Position numbers and translations under genes: made by a program. This document shows positions 52,532 to 63,612 of a stretch of 64,000 nt of DNA, piece after piece. The stretch covers positions 4,050 through 68,049 of the forward strand of contig JAUNUP010000004.1 in the NCBI GenBank assembly GCA_030538115.1, in the 5' to 3' direction. A model generated the notes under the pieces. That model saw nothing but the letters and a program-made list of their open reading frames with translations. It did not search any database and was not told the origin of the DNA. Each line of letters starts with the position of its first letter. The stretch's first letter is position 1. The stretch comes from Dermatophilus congolensis (GTDB lineage Bacteria > Actinomycetota > Actinomycetes > Actinomycetales > Dermatophilaceae).

Positions 52532-53134
52532 TCAGGCGCGCGAGTTCTCCGCGACGACGACCTTGCGGACTCCGATGATCGCGCGGATGAGCGCGAGCGC
52601 GCCCGCGGCCTCACGCTCGTCGCCGGGACCGGTCAACGTGACCGTGCCGCGCTCGACCGTGGCACTCCAGTCGGTCAGACCGGAGTCGTGCAGGGCCACG
52701 ACGAGTTCGTCTTCCAACTCGTCGTCAGGACGGTAGAGAGCCCGGATGATGTCGCTGCGGCTGATCACGCCGATCAGCTTGTCGCCTCGCACCACGGGGG
52801 CCGATTTGATCTTGCGGCTCGCGAACCGCTCGACGAGCTCGGCCACGTCGTCGCCCTCGGAGACCGAGACGACGTCGGTGGTCATGATCTCGGAGACGGT
52901 CGACGGGTACACGGTCTCGTCGTCCTGCACCGGGCGTGCGTGCGCGCGGCTGTCAGGGGCGACCGCGCCGCGGAGGATGTCGATCTCCGAGAGCATGCCG
53001 ACCAGTGCGCCTTCGTCGTCGACGACCGGCAGGGCCGTCACGCGGCGGACGGCCAGAATCTCCAGGGCATCGTCGACCTCGGCGTCCTTGCGGACGTGAA
53101 ACGCGGGGGCCGTCATGATCTCGCGGACCAGCAT
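52532..53134 (-). CDS. CBS-pair protein with BON domain
   Basis: 200 residues from ATG 53134 with GAGGAG 5 bases upstream. Two CBS motifs span about residues 1-58 and 80-135, with MLSEIDILRG and GVISRSDIIRAL endings, likely binding an adenine nucleotide. The last 60 residues form a BON-like domain (LHDSGLTDWSATVERGTVTL) that may bind lipid or polymer. Proteins of this architecture are linked to hypoxia and dormancy responses in mycobacteria. The kinase gene starts 33 bases downstream, so co-transcription is possible. Confidence 0.87.
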   Translation of the reverse strand: MLVREIMTAPAFHVRKDAEVDDALEILAVRRVTALPVVDDEGALVGMLSEIDILRGAVAPDSRAHARPVQDDETVYPSTVSEIMTTDVVSVSEGDDVAELVERFASRKIKSAPVVRGDKLIGVISRSDIIRALYRPDDELEDELVVALHDSGLTDWSATVERGTVTLTGPGDEREAAGALALIRAIIGVRKVVVAENSRA

Positions 53135-53263
53135 GTGCACTCCTCGGGCTGTTCTGTGCTCGGACCCATCTTGTCAGCATCCAGCCCGTATGGCGGTTGC
53201 TCGGTCCACCCGGGTCGTGGTTGTGGCGGAGTCGACTCCGCCTGTGAGCCGGTGGACATCGTC

Positions 53264-54019
53264 TCAGGCGTCGACGGAGACCTCGCACCCGTGCTCGTTG
53301 GTGAATGCGCGCAACGTGATCGAGTCGCCCACGCCGCCGCGGGTGTTGACGAAGCCGCGGAGCAGCCCCTGGTGCACGCCGCACACGACCTGAGGCGAGT
53401 TGGTGGCGGCGGCGAGGAACGGGCAGACGCCCAGGCGGATGAGGGGGCCGGGGCCCGAAGGCGCGAAGCCGAGGTGCGTGAGCAGGCTCACCACCAGTTC
53501 GGTGGTCTCCTGATCGTCCAGTGTCGGGATCTCGCCGGTGAGCGCGAGCGTCTTGCCCCATTCTTCGCCCGCTTCGGCGGCGGCCTTGATCGGGTCGCTG
53601 CTCGTGCGCTGCAGGTGCAGGGCCAGGGCGGAGGCGAGAGAGGCGTACGCGCGCAATTGGGGGCGGGCGCCCTCGGGCGAGACGGTTTCGTAGAGAAGCG
53701 GCGGGCGGCCGCGGCCGTTGACTGCGCCGCTCGTGCATCGCACGAGGCCTGCGTCGATGAGCGCATGCAGGTGCTCTCGCAGCGTGTTCGGGTGATACCC
53801 GGACCGTTCGGAGAGTGTGGTGATGGCCGTCGGGCCACCGGCCTCGTCGAGCAATTCCATCACGCGCACGCGGGCGGCCGAAAGCGTCGCGACGGGATCA
53901 TGTCTCAGTCGCGACGATCTGGGTCGAAGGGGTGATTTTCGGTCGGACGGAGTCGTCGTCTCGCGAGGCGAAGCGGTGGCGATTGGCTCGGTCGACCGGC
54001 CCCGGAGCTCGGTCGTCAC
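53264..54019 (-). CDS. Winged-helix regulator with cysteine-bearing C-terminal domain (SufR-like)
   Basis: 251 residues. A basic N-terminal tail is followed by an ArsR-type winged helix (about residues 45-110: MELLDEAGGPTAITTLSERS, then HPNTLREHLHALIDAG). The C-terminal domain holds Cys in LGVCPFLAAA, VVCGVHQGLL and EHGCEVSV. SufR-family regulators use four cysteines for an Fe-S cluster; only three are here, so the cofactor is uncertain. It is divergent from the DUF2249 gene and likely controls it. Confidence 0.8.
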   Translation of the reverse strand: MTTELRGRSTEPIATASPRETTTPSDRKSPLRPRSSRLRHDPVATLSAARVRVMELLDEAGGPTAITTLSERSGYHPNTLREHLHALIDAGLVRCTSGAVNGRGRPPLLYETVSPEGARPQLRAYASLASALALHLQRTSSDPIKAAAEAGEEWGKTLALTGEIPTLDDQETTELVVSLLTHLGFAPSGPGPLIRLGVCPFLAAATNSPQVVCGVHQGLLRGFVNTRGGVGDSITLRAFTNEHGCEVSVDA

Positions 54020-54196
54020 CCTTTGAGTGTAGGTGACGTCTCGAAATGTGAAAGTTGCCTGACCTATTTCAGCCCGATAAGTGACGGGTTAAACACAGAT
54101 TCGGTGTGCGCAATCCTGGGCTCAGGGGAAAAGTGCAGGCGATCCCGAGGCGATGCGAGGATGGCCTCACCAGTTGCGCAGAAGTTGGGGAGAGAC

Positions 54197-54559
54197 ATGA
54201 CGACGGCACCCGAGACGGCCCACGCGACCGACGAGGCCCCGCAGACACCATCTGACCAGGCGCCCGCCGATCAGGGCGGCTGCGGGTCGTGCTCGTGTGG
54301 TTCCGGGGGCTGTGGAGGCGGCGGCGGAGGTCGGGTGCCCGAACTCGACGCGCGTCCCATCGACCCCGCGCTGCGCCAGGCGGCGATCCTCGGTGTGTTG
54401 GTGGGCCTCGTGCCCGGCGCCTCCGCCGCGATCGTCACCGACGAAGAGCCCGAGCTCGTGCTGATGCTCATCGAGCAGCAGTTCGCGGGTCAGTACGAGA
54501 TCACGATGGGCGAGGGCAGCGAAGGCGGTTGGCGCACAAAGTTCCTCCGCGTCGCTTGA
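54197..54559 (+). CDS. DUF2249 protein with Cys/Gly-rich metal-binding segment
   Basis: 120 residues from ATG 54197 (GGGGAGAG upstream). Residues 27-45 contain CGSCSCGSGGCGGGGGG, a four-cysteine glycine-rich segment likely to bind metal. The C-terminal 70 residues are a DUF2249 domain (ELDARPIDPALRQAAILGVL ... GGWRTKFLRVA). DUF2249 proteins often accompany hemerythrin-like or nitrogen-oxide stress genes. Divergent pairing with the cysteine-containing regulator suggests a redox or NO circuit. That is inference. Confidence 0.82.
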   Translation: MTTAPETAHATDEAPQTPSDQAPADQGGCGSCSCGSGGCGGGGGGRVPELDARPIDPALRQAAILGVLVGLVPGASAAIVTDEEPELVLMLIEQQFAGQYEITMGEGSEGGWRTKFLRVA

Positions 54560-54642
54560 GGTCGCTCGAGGCGGTGTGAGTGAGCCTGCGGCAGCGTGTT
54601 GGGTGAGGCCGTGCAGGCGTTCGACTCATAGAGTTGGGAGGC

Positions 54643-55626
54643 ATGAGAGCCCCCCTCCGGCGCCGACGCGCTGCCGGCCTTGCAGCCGCCGTGATCGCGA
54701 CCACGTTGACGCTGGTCGCCGCCTGCAGCGGCGGCGAGGGCGGGTCGGGCGGCACGAGTGGGCCCTCTGGATCAGGCGAGTCGTCGAAGGGTGGGCTGTT
54801 CGGGCGTGACGAGACGCCGACCGGCAAAGAGCTCCCGATGGGCGGACGCACCCTATTTCCGGATTACCGAGTCGTCGGTTTCGCGGGCATCCAGGGCACC
54901 GGGCCGGTGCTGGGCAAGCTCGGCGTCGGCGCACTGGACGACCGGATGCAGGAGGTCGTCGAGATCGGCAAGCCGTACGCGGCGGGCGTCAACAAGGTGC
55001 TGCCGGTCGCCGAGTTCATCGCGACGGTCGTGCACGGCACCCCGGGCAAAGACGGCATGTACCGAGGTCGCGCCACGGATGAGGCTGTGCAGAAGCACCT
55101 CGACGCGGTGCGCAAGGTCAACGGTTACCTGCTGCTCGCCATCCAGCCCGGCCGCTCCGATTTCGTCACCGAGACGAAGTACTACGAGAAATTCCTCAAG
55201 GAGCCCGACGTAGGTGTGGCCCTCGATCCGGAATGGCGGATGGGGCCCGGCGAGATCCCGATGCGGGTCTTCGGGCACGTCACGGGTAAAGAGCTCAACG
55301 ACACCGCGGCCTACTTGTCGAAACTGGTCAAAGACAACGACCTGCCCGAGAAGATCATGCTCTACCACCAGCTCAACCTCAGCGTCGTGCGCCAGGCCGA
55401 AGACCTGAAGTACCACGAGGGCCTCGCGCAGATGGTGTCGGTCGACGGCATCGGCTCGCCCGAGATGAAGGTCACGACGTGGAACGCCGTGATGCGGGTC
55501 AAGCCGAAGCACGTGTATCCGGGCTTCAAGCTCTTCTACATGGAGGACGCGGAGTTCGGGCCGATCATGGAGCCGCAGGCCATGCTCGACCTGGTGCCGG
55601 AGCCGTTCTACGTGCTCTATGAGTGA
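54643..55626 (+). CDS. Predicted lipoprotein, possible TIM-barrel-like domain
   Basis: 327 residues from ATG 54643. The signal peptide has a basic start (RAPLRRRRAAG), a hydrophobic core and the lipobox LVAACSGG, so the mature protein would be anchored at Cys24 outside the membrane. A Gly/Ser linker follows. The domain from about residue 70 has repeating beta-alpha features, with LDPEWRM, HVTGKELNDTAAYL and QMVSVDGIGSP, which resemble a TIM-barrel edge but lack a recognised catalytic pair. The 10-base gap to the aminopeptidase gene suggests co-transcription. Confidence 0.75.
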   Translation: MRAPLRRRRAAGLAAAVIATTLTLVAACSGGEGGSGGTSGPSGSGESSKGGLFGRDETPTGKELPMGGRTLFPDYRVVGFAGIQGTGPVLGKLGVGALDDRMQEVVEIGKPYAAGVNKVLPVAEFIATVVHGTPGKDGMYRGRATDEAVQKHLDAVRKVNGYLLLAIQPGRSDFVTETKYYEKFLKEPDVGVALDPEWRMGPGEIPMRVFGHVTGKELNDTAAYLSKLVKDNDLPEKIMLYHQLNLSVVRQAEDLKYHEGLAQMVSVDGIGSPEMKVTTWNAVMRVKPKHVYPGFKLFYMEDAEFGPIMEPQAMLDLVPEPFYVLYE

Positions 55627-55635
55627 GGAGCGGGC

Positions 55636-57030
55636 GTGAGTCTTTCGGTGGCCGAACGCGCGCTCGAGCGGTCGCGTGAACTGGGCGCGTTCATCGACGC
55701 CTCCCCGAGTCCGTATCACGCGGTCGAATCGTCGGTGAAGCTGCTGGCGGAGGCGGGGTTCACCGTGCTCGACGAAGGGGCGCGCTGGCCGACCGAGCGC
55801 GGGCGGTACGCCCTCGTGCGCGGGGGTGCGCTCGTCGCGTGGAGCACCGAGCGCCTCGACTCCGGCGCCGACGGCTGGGCGCCGGGCAGCGGGTTCACCG
55901 TCGTCGGCGGCCACACCGATTCACCGAACCTGCGGCTCAAACCGCGCCCCGACCACGCGGGCGCCGGCTGGGACATGCTCGGCGTCGAGGTCTACGGCGG
56001 CCCGTTGCTGCACACATGGTTCGACCGCGACTTGGGCCTGTCGGGGCGCGTTGCCGTGCGTGACGACACCCCGGCCGGGTACTCGATGCGCCTCTTCCGT
56101 GATGACTCCCCGCTGCTGCGCGTCGCGAACCTCGCCATCCACCTCGACCGTTCGAGCGGAGACGGCAGCGCCCCCATCGACCGTCAGCGTCACCTCGCGC
56201 CGCTGTGGGGCGCGACGGGCACGGCCTCGTTTCAAGACTGGCTCGCCGACACGCTCGACGTGGGTGCGGGCGACGTGCTCGCGTTCGAGGTCATGACACA
56301 CGACCTCACGCCGTCGGCGGTGCTCGGTCGCACCGGCGACCTGCTGGCGGCCCCCCGCCTCGACAACCTCGCCACCGCCTACTCCGCCACGGTCGCGCTG
56401 GTGCGGGCCGTGACGGAGCCGTCCGAGACCGGGCCCGCGCGTGTACCCGGGGCCGGAGCGGCCGGCCGTGCGCCCCGAGTGCCCGTCCTGGCCCTGTTCG
56501 ACCACGAGGAGATCGGCTCGCTCACCAGCTCGGGCGGTCAGTCGCAGTTGTTGCCCGCAGTGCTCGAGCGCATCGTGCTCGCGTCGGGCGGCGACCGCGC
56601 CGACGTGCTCGCCGCCCTGGCGAGCACCCTGCTCGTCTCGGCCGACATGGCTCACGCGACCCACCCGAACCACAGCGACCGCCACGAACCCCGCCACACC
56701 ATCGCGGTCGGCGGTGGGCCGGTGCTCAAGGTCAACGCCCAGGGGCGCTACGCCTCCGACGCGATCGGGGCGACCGCGTTCGCGCTCGCCTGCGAGCGTG
56801 CGGGGGTGCCGATGCAGACGTACGCGCACCGCACAGATCTGCCGTGCGGCTCCACGATCGGGCCGATGAGCGCGGCGCTCACCGGGGCCGTCACAGTCGA
56901 CGTGGGGGCGCCGATGCTTTCGATGCACTCGGCTCGCGAACTCATGGGCGTGGCCGACGCTCACATGTACGTCGAGGTGCTCTCGGCCGTACTCGGTGCG
57001 GACGTGCCCCGCCCCGGAATGCTGGCGTAA
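55636..57030 (+). CDS. M18-family zinc aminopeptidase
   Basis: 464 residues from GTG 55636. Zinc and catalytic motifs of M18 are seen in order: GGHTDSPNLRLKP (near residue 94), LFDHEEIGSLTSSG (near 290), ADMAHATHPNHSDRH (near 335) and MLSMHSARELMG near the C-terminus. Members remove acidic N-terminal residues from peptides in the cytosol and form dodecamers. Length fits the family (about 430-470). It lies 10 bases after the lipoprotein gene. Confidence 0.92.
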   Translation: MSLSVAERALERSRELGAFIDASPSPYHAVESSVKLLAEAGFTVLDEGARWPTERGRYALVRGGALVAWSTERLDSGADGWAPGSGFTVVGGHTDSPNLRLKPRPDHAGAGWDMLGVEVYGGPLLHTWFDRDLGLSGRVAVRDDTPAGYSMRLFRDDSPLLRVANLAIHLDRSSGDGSAPIDRQRHLAPLWGATGTASFQDWLADTLDVGAGDVLAFEVMTHDLTPSAVLGRTGDLLAAPRLDNLATAYSATVALVRAVTEPSETGPARVPGAGAAGRAPRVPVLALFDHEEIGSLTSSGGQSQLLPAVLERIVLASGGDRADVLAALASTLLVSADMAHATHPNHSDRHEPRHTIAVGGGPVLKVNAQGRYASDAIGATAFALACERAGVPMQTYAHRTDLPCGSTIGPMSAALTGAVTVDVGAPMLSMHSARELMGVADAHMYVEVLSAVLGADVPRPGMLA

Positions 57031-57193
57031 TTCACGTCACAGTTCCACGCGGAAGACCTGATTCGCCGGAGTTTCCCGTGGTTACCGAGCAGGAATTTTC
57101 GTCGTGGGGGCAGTGGGGACCTTCCGCCCCTGGCAGGATCGAGGCAGGGAACTAGTCTTTGCCAGGTTCCGTGAGGATTCCACAGCCGAATCC

Positions 57194-57205
57194 GTCTGAT
57201 CAGAC
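57194..57205. promoter_or_regulatory. Perfect 12-base palindrome before ppdK
   Basis: GTCTGATCAGAC, 35 bases before the ppdK ATG. It could be an operator; no matching regulator is known from the window. Confidence 0.35.
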
Positions 57206-57239
57206 TGCCGTCTCGATGAAGCGCCGGAGGAAAGTCGCC

Positions 57240-59936
<2,697 letters not shown>

Positions 59937-59939
<3 letters not shown>

Positions 59940-60000
59940 CGCACGTGAAGTGATCGAAGGGGCGGTCCCGGGATTTCCGGGGCCGCCCCTTCGTGCGTCA
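59937..60000 (+). terminator. Large terminator after ppdK
   Basis: Inner arms GAAGGGGCGG (59956-59965) and complement CCGCCCCTTC (59983-59992) extend inward by CCGG pairs. Outer arms TGACGCAC (59937-59944, including the stop codon) and GTGCGTCA (59993-60000) are also perfectly complementary. Confidence 0.85.
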
Positions 60001-60093
60001 CCACGGGCGTAGGGGCCCGGGGTCAGGGGTTCAGGGGTCCAGCCAGGGGGTTCCCTCATCGGTGCGGTGCTCGGCCGGGGCTACGGTGGACGT

Positions 60094-61062
60094 GTGGACA
60101 CCGGAAACAGGGGACCGGGGTTCCGGTCGGGGCGCCATGCGTCGGGCGCGGTCGTGCAGACCGCAGGCTTGACAATGGACTTCGGCCGGGTCGTGGCCCT
60201 GAACGAACTCGACGTATCGATACCAGCCGGCGTGACCGGCCTTGTCGGCGCCAACGGTGCGGGCAAGTCGACTCTCATCAAGATTCTGCTCGGACTGCTC
60301 GAACCCACCGCGGGCTCGGCGAAGGTGCTGGGGTTCGACTCCGGGCGCCAGGCAGCCGAGATCAGGGCGCGGGTCGGCTACATGCCTGAGCACGACTGCC
60401 TGCCGCCCGACGTGAGTGCCAGCGAATTCACCGTGCACCTCGGCGTCATGTCGGGGCTGCCGCCCGCCGCTGCACGTGAGCGGGCCGCCGACGTGCTGCG
60501 GCACGTGGGGCTCGACGAAGAGCGGTACCGGCCGATGGGCGGGTACTCGACGGGGATGAAGCAGCGGGCCAAACTCGCGCAGGCGCTCGTGCATGACCCT
60601 GAACTCGTCTTTCTCGACGAGCCGACCAACGGCCTCGACCCGGCGGCGCGCATCGACATGCTGCAGCTCGTGCGACGGATCGGCCACGATTTCGGCATCT
60701 CCGTGATCGTCACCTCGCACCTGCTCGGCGAGCTCGAGCGGGTGAGCGACCACGTCGTCGTACTCGACGGCGGGCACCTGCTCCGCTCCTCCGCGACGGG
60801 CGAATTCCTCGGCGCCACAGGCTCGCTGCTCATCGAGGTGCTCGGGGGAGCGGCCGAGCAGGAGAACATGCGTGCGGCTCTCGAAGCCGCCGGGTTGGGC
60901 GCGCAGTCGCGCGGGCAGCTCATCACGATCGACCCGGCCCCCGAGGGGTTTCCGGTGCACGACCTCATCCGCGACACGGCTCAGCGCCTCGACGTGGGTC
61001 TCGTGCGGTTACAGCCCGACCACCACCGGCTCGAGGACGTCTTCGAGGAGGCCCAGTCATGA
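60094..61062 (+). CDS. ABC transporter ATP-binding protein (first of operon)
   Basis: 322 residues from GTG 60094; an ATG at 60067 is an alternative but lacks a ribosome site. Walker A GANGAGKSTL (near residue 57), signature YSTGMKQRAKLAQAL, Walker B LVFLDEPTNGLDP and the H-loop SHLLGELE are intact. The C-terminal region fits ABC-2 exporters. It overlaps the permease gene by ATGA at 61059. It is the first of four genes; the operon's substrate is unknown. Confidence 0.9.
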   Translation: MDTGNRGPGFRSGRHASGAVVQTAGLTMDFGRVVALNELDVSIPAGVTGLVGANGAGKSTLIKILLGLLEPTAGSAKVLGFDSGRQAAEIRARVGYMPEHDCLPPDVSASEFTVHLGVMSGLPPAAARERAADVLRHVGLDEERYRPMGGYSTGMKQRAKLAQALVHDPELVFLDEPTNGLDPAARIDMLQLVRRIGHDFGISVIVTSHLLGELERVSDHVVVLDGGHLLRSSATGEFLGATGSLLIEVLGGAAEQENMRAALEAAGLGAQSRGQLITIDPAPEGFPVHDLIRDTAQRLDVGLVRLQPDHHRLEDVFEEAQS

Positions 61063-61970
61063 GCGCGCCCGCACCTTCGACTCCGCCCACCGGTAACGGC
61101 GGAGCAACGAGCGTCATCCACGACCTCGGCTACCGCGGTTACGACGGCCCTCGCCGCAGCAACGGCGCCATTGCGTGGTCGCTGTTCCTCTCCGGGCTCG
61201 CGCACAGCTACGGCATCGGGCGGGTCGGCAAGGCCAAGTTCAGGCCGTTCGCGCTGCTCGGCGCTTACCTCATCCCCGCGATGGTGATGATCGGGGTTCT
61301 CAGCTTCGGAGTGATGAACGAGCTGCCTACCCGGCTGGTCGACTACGCGGCGCAGATGAGCCTGCTCGTCAGCATCTTCGCGGCAGCCCAGGCACCGGTG
61401 CTGTTCAGCCGTGATCTGCAGCACCGCTCGATCGTGCTGTACCTGGCTCGGCCGCTGCCGACCCGGCTGTTCGCGCTCATGCGCTACCTGTCGATGACGG
61501 TGGCGGTGTGGCTGTTCATGCTGGCGCCCGTGCTGCTGCTCTACTTCGGCGGCATGCTCACGGGTGTCGACCCCGCCTCGCTGCACCCGCAGTTGGCGCT
61601 GTCGCTGCTGACCACCTTGCTCGCGTCGGCCGCGATCTCGGCGCTGACCGGAGTCGTGAGTGCCTGGACCGTTCGGCCCGGCCTTGCGGTCGTCGCCTCC
61701 ATCGGTGTGCTGATCGTCGGCAACGGCCTGGTCAGCATCGTGCAGGCGCTCGGCAGCGAGGTATCGCCGGCCATCAGCCAGGTCGCGGGCGTGTTCACGC
61801 CGTACATGCTGTCGTCGGGCGTCGGCTACCTCATCGACTCGAACACGGCGATGCTCGTGCCGCCGACGATCGGCTGGGTGCAGGCGCTCTTTGTGGCCCT
61901 TTCGGTGATCGGACCAGTTGTGGGTGTGCTGCTCATCCAGTCGCGATTCGCAAAGGCGGTGGCACGATGA
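61059..61970 (+). CDS. ABC-2 type permease (first of operon)
   Basis: 303 residues. About six hydrophobic helices start near residue 60. The N-terminus has HDLGYRGYDGPRRSNG, a cytosolic motif often seen in actinobacterial ABC-2 permeases. The coupling segment FSRDLQHRSIVLYLARPLPT lies after the second helix. It overlaps the upstream ATPase and the downstream ATPase genes (61967-61970), so all are co-translated. Confidence 0.88.
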   Translation: MSAPAPSTPPTGNGGATSVIHDLGYRGYDGPRRSNGAIAWSLFLSGLAHSYGIGRVGKAKFRPFALLGAYLIPAMVMIGVLSFGVMNELPTRLVDYAAQMSLLVSIFAAAQAPVLFSRDLQHRSIVLYLARPLPTRLFALMRYLSMTVAVWLFMLAPVLLLYFGGMLTGVDPASLHPQLALSLLTTLLASAAISALTGVVSAWTVRPGLAVVASIGVLIVGNGLVSIVQALGSEVSPAISQVAGVFTPYMLSSGVGYLIDSNTAMLVPPTIGWVQALFVALSVIGPVVGVLLIQSRFAKAVAR

Positions 61971-62881
61971 CCTCGATCGTGGTCGACAAGGTTTCTCGCT
62001 GGTACGGCAATGTCGTCGCCGTCAACGATGTGAGTCTCGAGTTCTCGCCCGGCGTGACCGGCCTTCTCGGGCCCAACGGCGCGGGGAAGACGACGCTGCT
62101 CTCGATGATCTCCGGCTTCCTGCCTCCGTCGAACGGCACTGTGACCTGCGGTGGCGAGCCTGTGTGGCGTAACACGAGCGTGTACAGGCGCATCGGGCTC
62201 GTGCCCGAGCGGGAGCTGAGCTTTGGGTACCTCACCGGGCGCAAGTTCGTGCAGGCCAACGCCGAGCTGCAGGGGCTGAGCGACGCCGGGGCGGCGACTT
62301 CGCGGGCGATCAACATCGTCGACCTCGCCGATGCTGCGGACCGACGTATCGGGACGTACTCCAAGGGCATGCGGCAGCGCATCAAGCTGGCCGCCGCCCT
62401 CGTGCACGACCCCGAGGTACTGCTGCTCGACGAGCCGTTCAACGGCGTCGACCCTCGTCAGCGGGCCGTGCTCATGCGGCTCCTGCGCACGATGGGCGAC
62501 GAAGGCCGGACGGTGGTGTTCAGTTCGCACATCCTCGAGGAGGTCGAGCAGCTCGCTCGGCACATCGAGGTGCTCGTCGCCGGGCGGCACGCGGCCTCCG
62601 GTGACTTTGGGGCCATTCGGCGTCTGATGACCGACCGGCCCGTGCACTACGCCGTGCGCACGAGTGACGACCGCGCCCTCGCAGCGCACCTCATCTCACA
62701 GCCCTGCGTCGCGGGCATCGCAGTGGAGCCGCACGGCGGCCTCGACCTGCGGGTCAGTGACTTCGGGGCGTTCGCGGCGGGCCTGCCCGGGTGGGCCCGC
62801 GATCTAGGAGTGACCGTGTACGAACTCACCCCGACCGACGAATCGCTCGAAAGCGTCTTCGCATACCTGGTGGCGTCGTGA
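61967..62881 (+). CDS. ABC transporter ATP-binding protein (second of operon)
   Basis: 304 residues from ATG 61967. Walker A GPNGAGKTTLL (near residue 37), signature YSKGMRQRIKLAAAL, Walker B LLLDEPFNGVDP and H-loop FSSHILEEVEQLARH are all intact. The sequence is clearly diverged from the first ATPase of the operon, so each may pair with its own permease, or the two could form a heterodimer. Its stop overlaps the GTG of the second permease. Confidence 0.9.
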   Translation: MTSIVVDKVSRWYGNVVAVNDVSLEFSPGVTGLLGPNGAGKTTLLSMISGFLPPSNGTVTCGGEPVWRNTSVYRRIGLVPERELSFGYLTGRKFVQANAELQGLSDAGAATSRAINIVDLADAADRRIGTYSKGMRQRIKLAAALVHDPEVLLLDEPFNGVDPRQRAVLMRLLRTMGDEGRTVVFSSHILEEVEQLARHIEVLVAGRHAASGDFGAIRRLMTDRPVHYAVRTSDDRALAAHLISQPCVAGIAVEPHGGLDLRVSDFGAFAAGLPGWARDLGVTVYELTPTDESLESVFAYLVAS

Positions 62882-63582
62882 ACGCCACAGTGACCCGACT
62901 CGCGGCGGCTGCGCTGCTCGGGCAGAAGCGCGTGTGGGCGTTGCTGGCGTTTCCGTTGCTGCTCATCGCCATCGCGGTGGTGCTGCGGTTCACCGGGCTG
63001 GGCGTAGACGGGTACACGCTCGTCTCGAACGTGGGCTACCCGATTCTGTTGCCGCTGGTCGCGCTGCTGGCCACCAGCTCGGTGCTCGGGCCCGAGATGG
63101 AGGACGGCTCGGTCGTCTACCTCCTCGCCAAGCCTGTGAGCAGGTACGTCGTGGCGGTGAGCAAGTTCGTCGTGGCGTGGGCGGCGACCATGGTTGCCGG
63201 TGTCGCGCCGATCTACGCGGCAGGCATGATCCTCGACCCCGCGTTCTCGAACCTGTCGATGGCGTGGTCGCTCGCCGGTGTTCTCGCCGGCACCGCGTAC
63301 TGCGCGCTGTTCATCGCCCTGTCGGCGTTCACGCGCCACGCTGTGGTGGCGGGGTTGCTGTTCGTGCTCGTCTGGGAGGGGATGCTCGGCGGCACCCTCA
63401 AGGGCATCGCCTGGGTGAGCATCCGCCAGTGGGGTGCGAGGCTCGCGTCGGAATTCGACGGCGGCGTGACGGCCCCCGACCTCCCGCTCGTCTACGCCCT
63501 CGCTGCGGCCGCGCTGCTGCTGGTCGCGGGCGTCTGGTTCGCGGGAGACCGCCTCCGCTCCTTCACTCTCACAGGCGACTGA
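62878..63582 (+). CDS. ABC-2 type permease (second of operon)
   Basis: 234 residues from GTG 62878. Six hydrophobic segments span the protein, with the coupling segment EMEDGSVVYLLAKPVSRYV near residue 77. It is shorter than the first permease and has only a small outside loop. It overlaps the preceding ATPase gene by 4 bases. The convergent response regulator lies 30 bases beyond. Confidence 0.87.
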   Translation: MNATVTRLAAAALLGQKRVWALLAFPLLLIAIAVVLRFTGLGVDGYTLVSNVGYPILLPLVALLATSSVLGPEMEDGSVVYLLAKPVSRYVVAVSKFVVAWAATMVAGVAPIYAAGMILDPAFSNLSMAWSLAGVLAGTAYCALFIALSAFTRHAVVAGLLFVLVWEGMLGGTLKGIAWVSIRQWGARLASEFDGGVTAPDLPLVYALAAAALLLVAGVWFAGDRLRSFTLTGD

Positions 63583-63612
63583 GCTGCCCGTGGGACACCG
63601 CGAAGCCGGTCC

